Shown here: positions 6,370-13,752 of the stretch, one piece after another | Layout: each line of letters begins with the position of its first letter | Position numbering within the stretch: the stretch's first letter is position 1 | Origin: CADCTB01 sp038214685 | GTDB taxonomy: Bacteria; Actinomycetota; Acidimicrobiia; Acidimicrobiales; AC-14 | DNA length: 29,204 bases | Assembly: GCA_038214685.1 (NCBI GenBank) | Contig: JBBQRO010000033.1 | Span: forward strand, 1-29,204 | Direction: 5' to 3' | The notes under the pieces: generated by a model | The model's database searches: none | The model's input: only the letters and a program-made list of their open reading frames with translations | What the model was told of the DNA's origin: nothing | Translations under genes and position numbers: made by a program

Positions 6370-8859
6370 GTGCCCGTCGACATCCCGCCCAGTGGCCTAC
6401 CCGTCGAGGAGTGCGTTCCCGCGCTGCGGCGGGCGCTGGCTGACGCTGGTTCGGCCGTGCTCGTAGCGCCTCCGGGGGCGGGCAAGACCACCATCGTGCC
6501 CCTCCGACTGCTGGACGAGCCCTGGCTCGCCGGCCGGAGGATCGTGGTGCTCGAGCCGCGCCGGCTGGCAACCCGCGCTGCGTCGCGCCGGATGGCCGCC
6601 CTGCTCGGCGAGGAGGTCGGGGCGACGGTGGGGTTCACCACCCGCGACGAGCGGCGGGTGGGCCGGGGCAGCCGGATCGAGGTGGTGACCGAGGGAATCC
6701 TGACCCGGCGGCTGCAGACCGATCCATTGCTACCCGGTGTCGGCCTGGTGGTCTTCGACGAGCTGCACGAGCGCAACCTGCAGGCCGACCTGGCCCTGGC
6801 CCTCGTGCTCGACGTCCGTCCGGCCCTGCGGCCCGACCTGCGTCTTCTCGCCATGTCGGCGACCCTGGAGGCCGCCAAGGTCGCGGCTCTGCTCGGCGGC
6901 GCCCCGGTGGTCGAGAGCGAGGGCCGGGCCCATGAGGTGGACGTGCGGTGGGTGCCCCGGCGCCCCAAGGAGCGCCTCGATGCGTCGACAGTGGCGGCGA
7001 TCCGGCGGGCCGTGCGCGAAGAGCCTGGCGACGTGCTGGCCTTCCTGCCCGGGGCCGGCGACATCCGGCGGGTGGAAGCGTCGCTGACCTCGGCCGGCGG
7101 CCTTCCCGCCGGCATCGACGTACGGCCGTTGTTCGGCGCCCTGTCCGCTGCGGCCCAGGACGCGGCCCTGGCCCCGTCACCGCTGGGCCGTCGGCGGGTG
7201 GTGCTGGCCACCGACATCGCCGAGACCAGCCTCACCGTGGAAGGCGTGCGGGTGGTCGTCGATGCCGGCGAGTCCCGCACCCCCCGCTTCGACCCCCGCA
7301 GCGGGCTGACCAAGCTCCACACCGGCCCCATTTCCCGGGCCTCGGCTGACCAGCGGGCGGGAAGGGCGGGGCGCACCGGCCCGGGCGTGGCCTACCGCCT
7401 CTGGTCGAAGCTGGAGCACGCCGCCCGCCGGCCGCATCCCGATCCGGAGATCTCGAGCGTGGATCTCGCCGGGCTGGCTCTTGAGCTCGCCGTCTGGGGC
7501 GCCGACCCCGGCGACCTGGCCTTCCTCGACCCCCCTCCTCCGCGCTCACTCGATGAGGCCCGCTCCCTGCTCGCCGCCCTGGGCGCGCTCGACGGCGCCG
7601 GCCGCCCGACGGCGCTGGGGCGAGCCATGGCCGACCTGCCCCTGCACCCGCGGCTGGCCCGGATGGTCATTGGCGCCCGGGCCGGCGGCGTGGGCTGGAC
7701 TGCGTGCCTGCTCGCCGCCCTGCTCGAAGACCGTGACGTGCTGCGGGGCCGGCCCGACGACCTGCCGGCCGACGTGGGCGAGAGGGTGCTGCTGATCGGT
7801 GGTGCGGCCGGCCGTCACCCCCTCGCCGACGCCGGCGCCGTGCGAAACGCCACTCGGCGGGCCGGCGAGCTGGCCCGCCGGGCCGGCATCAGGCAATCCG
7901 ACCTGGAACCTGGCCGCTGCGGCCTGGCCCTCGCCCTGGCCTATCCCGACCGGCTGGCCCAGGCCCGGGGCGGCGCCCGGTTCCGGCTCCGCAACGGTGG
8001 CAGCGCATGGCTCCCCGCCGGCGATCCGTTGGCCGGCGAGGCCTTCCTCGCCGTCGCCGAGATCGACACCGGCCGGGGCGATGGGCGCATCCGCCTGGCC
8101 GCCGGCCTCGACGCAGCCGACATGGAGGAGGCGGCCGGCGAGGCGGAGGAGGTCGTCACCGTCTCATGGGACCCGGCGCGCGACGACCTGCGGGCCCGGG
8201 TGGAGCATCGACTCGGGTCCCTGGTGATCGCCACGGCCGACGCACCGGCCCGGCCCGGCCCGGTTACCACCCGGGCGTTGGTCGGTCGGACCCGGGCCAC
8301 CCGGCTCGGGGCGCTGCGCTGGACGGAGAAGTCCCGGGCCCTCCAGCACCGGGCCGGGTTCGCCCGTCGGACGCTCGGCCAGGAGTGGCCCGACCTCTCC
8401 GATGCCGCCTTGCTGGCGACGCTCGATGACTGGCTCGCCCCGCTGCTGGCCGGCGCCGTCGGCCGGGCCGGCATCGAGGCGGTCGACATGACGACTGCCC
8501 TGCGGGCCCGGCTCGGCCACCGGTTGGCCCGAGATCTGGAACGCGTCGCCCCGTCCAGCCTGGTCGTGGCCGGTGGCCGCCAGGTGGCGATGGACTACAG
8601 CGGCGACCGGCCGGTCATGGCCGTGCGGGTGCAGGATCTCTTCGGCACGGCCACCCATCCGACAGTGGCCGACGGGCGGGTCCCCGTGGTCCTGCAGCTG
8701 TTGTCGCCAGCGGGGCGGGCCGTCCAGGTCACCGCCGACCTCCCCGGGTTCTGGGCCGGCACGTGGGCATCGGTCCGCAAGGAGATGGCCGGTCGCTATC
8801 CCAAGCATTCCTGGCCCGTCGACCCCCTCGCCGCCCGGCCCCCGACCAGAAAGCGCTGA
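6370..8859 (+). CDS. hrpB: ATP-dependent helicase HrpB (DEAH/RHA family)
   Basis: An 829-aa cytoplasmic superfamily-2 helicase. Motif I is APPGAGKTT (about residue 35). Motif II is VFDELHERNLQADL (DELH, about 131). Motif III is LAMSATLE (about 163). Motif V is VLATDIAETSLTVEGV. Motif VI is QRAGRAGRTGPGVAYRLW (about 328). A ratchet/winged-helix region follows (SSVDLAGLALELAVWG...FLDPPPPRSLDEARSLL), then the HrpB-specific C-terminal part, ending with WPVDPLAARP. Length and ending fit full-length HrpB. The cellular substrate of this family is poorly defined (presumed RNA). GTG 6370 is preferred, with the -10 box 7 nt upstream; GTG 6325 would add 15 residues. It is followed by a long hairpin. Confidence 0.93.
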   Translation: MPVDIPPSGLPVEECVPALRRALADAGSAVLVAPPGAGKTTIVPLRLLDEPWLAGRRIVVLEPRRLATRAASRRMAALLGEEVGATVGFTTRDERRVGRGSRIEVVTEGILTRRLQTDPLLPGVGLVVFDELHERNLQADLALALVLDVRPALRPDLRLLAMSATLEAAKVAALLGGAPVVESEGRAHEVDVRWVPRRPKERLDASTVAAIRRAVREEPGDVLAFLPGAGDIRRVEASLTSAGGLPAGIDVRPLFGALSAAAQDAALAPSPLGRRRVVLATDIAETSLTVEGVRVVVDAGESRTPRFDPRSGLTKLHTGPISRASADQRAGRAGRTGPGVAYRLWSKLEHAARRPHPDPEISSVDLAGLALELAVWGADPGDLAFLDPPPPRSLDEARSLLAALGALDGAGRPTALGRAMADLPLHPRLARMVIGARAGGVGWTACLLAALLEDRDVLRGRPDDLPADVGERVLLIGGAAGRHPLADAGAVRNATRRAGELARRAGIRQSDLEPGRCGLALALAYPDRLAQARGGARFRLRNGGSAWLPAGDPLAGEAFLAVAEIDTGRGDGRIRLAAGLDAADMEEAAGEAEEVVTVSWDPARDDLRARVEHRLGSLVIATADAPARPGPVTTRALVGRTRATRLGALRWTEKSRALQHRAGFARRTLGQEWPDLSDAALLATLDDWLAPLLAGAVGRAGIEAVDMTTALRARLGHRLARDLERVAPSSLVVAGGRQVAMDYSGDRPVMAVRVQDLFGTATHPTVADGRVPVVLQLLSPAGRAVQVTADLPGFWAGTWASVRKEMAGRYPKHSWPVDPLAARPPTRKR

Positions 8860-8878
8860 CCTCTGCCTCGCTTCGTTG

Positions 8879-8924
8879 AGTGTGGGCGATTCGGTACCGC
8901 ATTTCACTGCGAATCGCCCACACT
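8879..8924. terminator. Perfect 15-bp-stem hairpin downstream of hrpB
   Basis: AGTGTGGGCGATTCG (8879-8893) is the exact reverse complement of CGAATCGCCCACACT (8910-8924), with a 16-nt loop that itself contains CGGT/ACCG. It begins 20 nt after the hrpB stop. There is no T tract. The most likely role is a terminator, but the perfect symmetry also allows a dispersed palindromic (REP/MITE-like) element or a protein site. Confidence 0.6.
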
Positions 8925-8995
8925 GGGGAGCACGCTCGGTTGGGATCGCCAGGCCCGTCGGAGGTCGCGACATCGGGCCCAACCGTCAAGGGTGA

Positions 8996-9024
8996 TGTAC
9001 AACATGGGACGTAGATTGTACGAT
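8996..9024 (+). promoter_or_regulatory. Promoter and palindromic operator of the Phd/RelE module
   Basis: TGTACA (8996-9001) and TACGAT (9019-9024) form -35 and -10 boxes with a 17-bp spacer. Transcription would start at or next to the antitoxin ATG (9031). An inverted repeat, GTACAA (8997-9002) and TTGTAC (9016-9021), overlaps both boxes with half-site starts 19 bp apart. This fits antitoxin-mediated autorepression known for Phd/YefM systems. Confidence 0.6.
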
Positions 9025-9030
9025 CGCCCC

Positions 9031-9279
9031 ATGGCCACAATGGCAGTCAGCGAAGCACGGGAGAAGCTGTCCGAGGCGGTCGAGGCCGCCCACACCGAGC
9101 CGGTGTTCCTGGAGCGCTATGGCCGGCCCGCTGCCGTGCTGGTCAGCCCCGAGCGATACGAGGAGTTGCTCGAGGCGTTCGAGGAGATCCAGGACGTCGC
9201 GGCCTTTGATGCCGCCATGGCCGAGGAGGGTGCCAACATCCCCTGGGAGCAGGTCAGGGCCGATCTCGGCTGGACGTGA
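9031..9279 (+). CDS. Phd/YefM family antitoxin
   Basis: This 82-aa protein has the typical N-terminal fold MATMAVSEAREKLSEAVEAAH, then PVFLERYGRPAAVLVSPERYEELLEAFEEI, the DNA-binding Phd/YefM core. The acidic C-terminus (AAMAEEGANIPWEQVRADLGW) should wrap and neutralise the toxin. The ATG at 9031 is chosen over the in-frame ATG at 8992 because that one would put the promoter/operator inside the gene. The stop overlaps the toxin GTG (GTGA), so the pair is translationally coupled. The antitoxin, alone or with the toxin, is expected to repress its own promoter at 8996-9024. Confidence 0.92.
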   Translation: MATMAVSEAREKLSEAVEAAHTEPVFLERYGRPAAVLVSPERYEELLEAFEEIQDVAAFDAAMAEEGANIPWEQVRADLGWT

Positions 9280-9617
9280 TCGTGAGCGCGTACCGCATCG
9301 AGCTGCGCCCCGCAGCAGCACGAGCCTTGCGCAAGGTCGACCGGGATGTCGGGCTCCGGATCCAAGGAGCGATCGCTCTCCTTGCGCAGGACCCCCGACC
9401 GCCGGCAGCCCGGGCGCTTCGCGGTCGATCCGGCCTCCGAGTGCGGGTGGGCGACTACCGGATTATCTACACGATCGACGACGACGTCCTCTTGGTCGTC
9501 GTTGTGGCGCTCGGGCACCGTCGTGAGATCTACCGGCAGAACCCCCGCCGACCGCTCAGCGGTAGCTGCGGGCCTGGAGCCGGTACAGCTCGGCGTACCG
9601 CCCGTCGGCGGCCATGA
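9276..9617 (+). CDS. RelE/ParE family toxin
   Basis: This 113-aa protein carries the RelE fold: YRIELRPAAARALRKVDRDVGLRIQGAIALLAQDPRP, then ARALRGRSGLRVRVGDYRIIYTIDDDVLLVVVVALGHRREIYR. RelE proteins cut mRNA in the ribosomal A site, while ParE relatives poison gyrase. The basic residues and GDYRIIY with HRREIYR fit the RelE mRNA-interferase type. The conserved fold ends at about base 9537. The remaining 26 residues are Pro/Arg/Ala-rich and run antisense into the 3' end of the ABC exporter gene (62-bp overlap). This tail may be recent read-through of a lost stop. Confidence 0.9.
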   Translation: MIVSAYRIELRPAAARALRKVDRDVGLRIQGAIALLAQDPRPPAARALRGRSGLRVRVGDYRIIYTIDDDVLLVVVVALGHRREIYRQNPRRPLSGSCGPGAGTARRTARRRP

Positions 9618-11349
9618 GGTCGTCGTGGGTGCCCCGCTCGGCCACCCGCCCATCCTCGATAACGAGGATCAGGTCGGCCATGCGAACGGTGGAGAAGCGG
9701 TGGCTGACGAGGAAGGTGATGGCACCGCTGCGGTCGGCGGCCCGGCGGGCCTGGGCGGCGAAGCGTTCGAACAAAGCGTGCTCGGTGGCTGCGTCGAGGC
9801 TCGCCGTGGGCTCGTCGAGGAGCAGCAGCAGGGGCTCGGCGCGCATCATGGCTCGGGCCACCGCCACCTTCTGCCACTGCCCGGTCGACAAATCAACCCC
9901 CCCGTCGAACTCGCGCCCGAGCTGGGTGGCCAGGCCGGCGGGGAGATGAGCGAAGAGGTTGCCCGCCGCTCCCCGGTCGAGCGCCGCCGCCACCGCTTCG
10001 GCATCGTCGACCGACGGCAGCGAGCCGACCCCCACCGACTCCCGGGCCAGGAACTGGAGCTGGGCGAAGTCCTGGAACCCGGCCGACATCCGTTGCCGCC
10101 AGGCGTCGACCTCGAAGTGCCGGATGTCGACGCCGTCGACGAGGATGGCTCCCTCGGTGGGCTCGTAGAAGCGCAGGAGGAGCTTGGCCAGGGTGGTCTT
10201 GCCGGCGCCGTTCTCCCCCACGATGGCCACGGTGGCGCCGGCAGGGAGGTGGAGGTGGACGTCGTCGAGCACCGGGGCGTCGGTGCCGGGATAGGTGAAG
10301 CTGACGCCGTCGAAGGTGACGCCGGAGACCAGGCGCTCGGGCACCGGTGCCGGATCCACGGGGGCGAGGGCGGCATGGGCCCGGACGGAGTAGTCGGCCA
10401 ACCAGCGGTACCGGCCGATGGCCTCGGTGACGCGGGTGAACCACCGAGCGTTGTCGACCAACTCGGTGACCTGCCGGTTCACCTGGGCGCCCAGGCTGAG
10501 GGTGACCACCACTGCGCCCACCGACAGCGCGCCGGCGACTGCCCGGTCCACGACCAGCGCCACCGCGGCCATGTAGCCGATAGCGAAGCAGCCCCAGCCG
10601 GCGGCGGCCATCAGCCCGGCCCGTAGGTCGGCGGCCCGCTCCCGCCGGTCGACCGTCTCGAAGGTCTGGCGATGACGGCGCTCCAGCTCCTCGGCCAGGT
10701 CGAACACCCGGATCTCCTTGCCGGCCGGTGCGGTCGTGGCCAGCTCGAACAGCAGGGCCAGGCTGCGTTTGGCCTCGGCGTGCTCCTGCCTGACCCGCTC
10801 CCACATGGCCTCCACCCGCAGGCCGATCAGCAGCGGCGGAGCGCCCGCCAGGGGCAGGAGCAGCAGTAGGGGGTGCAGGCTGCCCAGCACGGCGAGCGTG
10901 GTGACCATCTGGACCAGGCTGCCGAGCGTCCACGCGATGGGCATGAACGGGTTGTTCAGGGCCCAGCGCTCCCACCCGATTAGGCCGAGACGATCCTGGT
11001 GCTCCTTGCGTTCGTGGTGCTCCAGGCCGGGAGTGGCGACCACGTAGCTCATGACCAGCTGGTCGAGCAGCAGGATGGTGTGCTCGCGCAGGCGCATGCG
11101 CACGGTGACCGACCCCCAGTCAAGCACCCGGTTCGCCGCAGTCAGACCGGCCACGACGACGGCGCCGGTCGCCGCCCGGCGGTCGTCGCCGGTCAGCACG
11201 CCGTCGGCGACGAGACCGAAGCCGATGGCTTGCATCGAGCGCGTCACCGGCACCAGGGCGGTGGTGACGAGGGAGGCGATCGAGCGCGCCCGGTCCGCCT
11301 GCCACGACACCGCGCACATCTCCCGTATGTTGCGGAGGAGGTCAGCCAC
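9556..11349 (-). CDS. ABC exporter half-transporter (permease-ATPase), second of a pair
   Basis: A 597-aa fusion of an exporter-type TM domain (about residues 1-310, with hydrophobic stretches such as LVQMVTTLAVLGSLHPLLLLLPLAG and CFAIGYMAAVALVV) and an ATPase domain. Walker A is GENGAGKTT (about 375). The signature is the variant LSTGQWQK (about 485). Walker B is LLLLLDEPTASLD (about 505). The switch His is in FLVSHRFSTV. The catalytic Glu is present. It probably pairs with the preceding 615-aa protein as a heterodimer. The start GTG 11349 overlaps the upstream stop by 8 bp. The export substrate cannot be told from sequence; similar pairs move lipids, peptides or drugs. Confidence 0.92.
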   Translation of the reverse strand: MADLLRNIREMCAVSWQADRARSIASLVTTALVPVTRSMQAIGFGLVADGVLTGDDRRAATGAVVVAGLTAANRVLDWGSVTVRMRLREHTILLLDQLVMSYVVATPGLEHHERKEHQDRLGLIGWERWALNNPFMPIAWTLGSLVQMVTTLAVLGSLHPLLLLLPLAGAPPLLIGLRVEAMWERVRQEHAEAKRSLALLFELATTAPAGKEIRVFDLAEELERRHRQTFETVDRRERAADLRAGLMAAAGWGCFAIGYMAAVALVVDRAVAGALSVGAVVVTLSLGAQVNRQVTELVDNARWFTRVTEAIGRYRWLADYSVRAHAALAPVDPAPVPERLVSGVTFDGVSFTYPGTDAPVLDDVHLHLPAGATVAIVGENGAGKTTLAKLLLRFYEPTEGAILVDGVDIRHFEVDAWRQRMSAGFQDFAQLQFLARESVGVGSLPSVDDAEAVAAALDRGAAGNLFAHLPAGLATQLGREFDGGVDLSTGQWQKVAVARAMMRAEPLLLLLDEPTASLDAATEHALFERFAAQARRAADRSGAITFLVSHRFSTVRMADLILVIEDGRVAERGTHDDLMAADGRYAELYRLQARSYR

Positions 11350-13189
11350 CGCCGTCGTCCTCCCAGAACCGGCTGGCCTGGAGGGCGTACATCGACGCGT
11401 AGCGACCGCCGGCCCTCACCAGCTCGTCGTGGCTCCCGTCCTCGACCACCCGCCCGCGATCAAGCACGACGATCCGCTGGGCACGGCGCACGGTGGAGAA
11501 GCGGTGGGACACCACGATGGTGGTGACGCCGCGGGTGACGTCGAGAAAGCGGTCGTAGAGGCCGGTCTCGGCCCGGACGTCGAGCGACGCAGTCGGTTCG
11601 TCGAGGACCAGGACGCCGGCGCCCGCCGATACTGCGAACAGGGCCCGCGCCAGCGCCACCCGCTGCCACTCCCCGCCCGACAGGTCCGCGCCGTCGGTGA
11701 ACTGGCGGTTGAGCACCGTGTCCCACCCGTTCGGTAGCGCAGTCACCAGGTCCAGGGCACCCGCCCGGCGAGCCGCAGTCTCGACCGCCCCCCGGTCGCC
11801 GGCGTGGGACAGGGCGCCGAACGCCACGTTGTCGTGGGCCGACACCGGGTACTGGACGAAGTCCTGAAAGATGGCCGCCACCCGCTGCTGCCAGGCGACG
11901 GGGTCGATGTCGCGCAGGTCGGTGCCGTCGACGGTGATGCGCCCACCCCCCACGTCGTACAAGCGGGCCAGCAACTTGACGAGGGTGGTTTTGCCCGCGC
12001 CGTTGGTGCCGACGATGGCCAATGACTGGCCGGCGACGATGTCGAGGTCGAGGCCGTCGAACACGTCGGTGTCGCGCCCCGGGTACCGGAACCTCACTCC
12101 TTCGAAGCGGATGACGCGTTCCGGCAGGCCGGTGGCCGGCAATCGGCCGGCGAGACCAACGACTGCCTCGGGCACGGCGCGCTCCAGTTCCCGCAGCACC
12201 TCCAGTGACCGCAGCCCGTCCTCGAGGCGCAGGTGGTCCATGTCGAAGGCGCCCAGCGCTGCGGTGGCCAGCACGGCCTGGGCGTACACGACGGCGGCGG
12301 CGAGGCCGATGGTGGCGTCGGTGCCGGCCCGGACCACCATGAGCAGCGCCCCGCCTTCGAGCGCCAGCAGGAGCAGCGCCACCGTGAGCGCCACCGGCCC
12401 CCCGCTCCGCCGCTCCCGCCAGACGGGCCGCATGGTGTCGAGGAAGCTGGTGCGGTAGCGGTCGACGAGCCAGTCGCCCAGCGCGAAGACCTGCGACTCC
12501 TTGGCCGCATCGGGCCGTACCGCCAGGCGCCTGAGGTAGTCGGCCTGGCGGAGGCCATCGGTGCGGTCGAACACAACGTTGGTCATGTCCCGCCAATGCC
12601 TCCGTCGCCAGGTGAAGGAGACGCCCTGACCGGCGCCCAGGACCAGCGGCAGCCACCAGCGGAAGCGGGAGAGGATCACCAACCCGGTCACGCCCTGGAG
12701 CCGTAGTGACCAGGTGCTGCCCAGGTAGGTGATCCCCGCTCCAGCGGTGGCGCCGGTCACCGCGCCCTGGGCCTGAGCAACCCGGTCGAGGACGGCGGGG
12801 TTCTCCAGGTGGGCGATGCCGCGCGGGCCCGAGACGGCCCGCATCAGCTGAATGGCCAGCGACTCGTCGACCCGTCGCATCAGGATGTCGCACACGCTGG
12901 CTCGCAACGGTCCGACGACCTGGATGAGGACGTACACGACAGCCGCCACAGCCAGGGCGACCACTACCCGCTGCCCGGTCGCCGAGCCCATGCCCCGGCC
13001 CACTGCCGGCGCGACCGTCCCGGCGAGGGCGCCCGACGCCAGGCTGAACGCCGCCGGGAGCAGCCCGGAGGCAACGACGAGCGCGCCCGCCGCCAGGGTC
13101 AGGAGGGGGCTGACCGCTGCGCTCTCACGGACGAGGTCGCGTCGAGGCGAGCGCTCCCACCGCACGAAGAGGTTCCCAGGACCCGCCAC
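11342..13189 (-). CDS. ABC exporter half-transporter (permease-ATPase), first of a pair
   Basis: This 615-aa protein has an exporter-type TM domain (TM helices such as LLTLAAGALVVASGLLPAAF, VVVALAVAAVVYVLIQVV) and a C-terminal ATPase domain. Walker A is GTNGAGKTT (about 391), the signature LSGGEWQR (about 500), Walker B GVLVLDEPTASLD (about 523) and the H-loop VVSHRFSTV. Both halves of the pair keep a catalytic Glu, so neither ATP site is obviously degenerate. It starts at GTG 13189, 95 bp after the TPR-like gene, and overlaps the next gene by 8 bp. Confidence 0.92.
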   Translation of the reverse strand: MAGPGNLFVRWERSPRRDLVRESAAVSPLLTLAAGALVVASGLLPAAFSLASGALAGTVAPAVGRGMGSATGQRVVVALAVAAVVYVLIQVVGPLRASVCDILMRRVDESLAIQLMRAVSGPRGIAHLENPAVLDRVAQAQGAVTGATAGAGITYLGSTWSLRLQGVTGLVILSRFRWWLPLVLGAGQGVSFTWRRRHWRDMTNVVFDRTDGLRQADYLRRLAVRPDAAKESQVFALGDWLVDRYRTSFLDTMRPVWRERRSGGPVALTVALLLLALEGGALLMVVRAGTDATIGLAAAVVYAQAVLATAALGAFDMDHLRLEDGLRSLEVLRELERAVPEAVVGLAGRLPATGLPERVIRFEGVRFRYPGRDTDVFDGLDLDIVAGQSLAIVGTNGAGKTTLVKLLARLYDVGGGRITVDGTDLRDIDPVAWQQRVAAIFQDFVQYPVSAHDNVAFGALSHAGDRGAVETAARRAGALDLVTALPNGWDTVLNRQFTDGADLSGGEWQRVALARALFAVSAGAGVLVLDEPTASLDVRAETGLYDRFLDVTRGVTTIVVSHRFSTVRRAQRIVVLDRGRVVEDGSHDELVRAGGRYASMYALQASRFWEDDGGG

Positions 13190-13284
13190 GACCGGTCAGT
13201 CTCGTGCGTCCCCGACTGCCGGCGCGGTCATTTTCGTTCCTGGGGGGAAGCAGCCTCAAGGCTAGGCTCGGGTGGCTTCGCCCG

Positions 13285-13716
13285 TCAGGCGTCGGCCAGC
13301 AGCTCGAAGCCCTCTTCGCGGTAGGTGCGGGCCGCGGAGAGGCGGCGGGCCGGATTGCCTCCGGACATCTCCATGAACCGGGCGATGGCGTCCTCGGTGC
13401 GGGCCTGCTCGAGACGGATGTGGCCGAGCTGGAACTCGGGTGACTCGTCGAACGCCGAGTTCAGGTTGGCCTCCGACTTGGCCAGCCAGCGCGCCGCCTG
13501 ATCGAGGAAGTCCTGGCGAGCCTCGGGCCGGTCACACGCCAACTGCATCCGCGCCTCGGCCACCATCCGCGAGGAGATCCCCCGCATCTGCCGGCAGTAG
13601 TGGTTCCGTACCTGGCCCTCCGAGACCGCCTGGCCGTACTTGATGTGGGCCTGCTTGAAGCGCCCCTGGGCGTAGTCCTGGTCTGCAGCTGCGATCAGTT
13701 CCTCGTATGGCGTCAC
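13285..13716 (-). CDS. TPR-like helical protein of unknown function
   Basis: A 143-aa soluble all-helical protein. Its first 40 residues read like a tetratricopeptide unit (YEELIAAADQDYAQGRFKQAHIKYGQAV), and later helices (ARWLAKSEANLNSAFDESPEFQLGHIRLEQARTEDAIARFMEM) could be a second, degenerate one. No signal peptide or TM segment is present. It starts at GTG 13716, 36 bp after the PEP carboxylase gene, so the two are probably cotranscribed. A scaffold role is possible but not shown. Confidence 0.7.
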   Translation of the reverse strand: MTPYEELIAAADQDYAQGRFKQAHIKYGQAVSEGQVRNHYCRQMRGISSRMVAEARMQLACDRPEARQDFLDQAARWLAKSEANLNSAFDESPEFQLGHIRLEQARTEDAIARFMEMSGGNPARRLSAARTYREEGFELLADA

Positions 13717-13752
13717 GGTGCTCTGCTCTTTTCCCCGGTCACGCCGGAAAGG

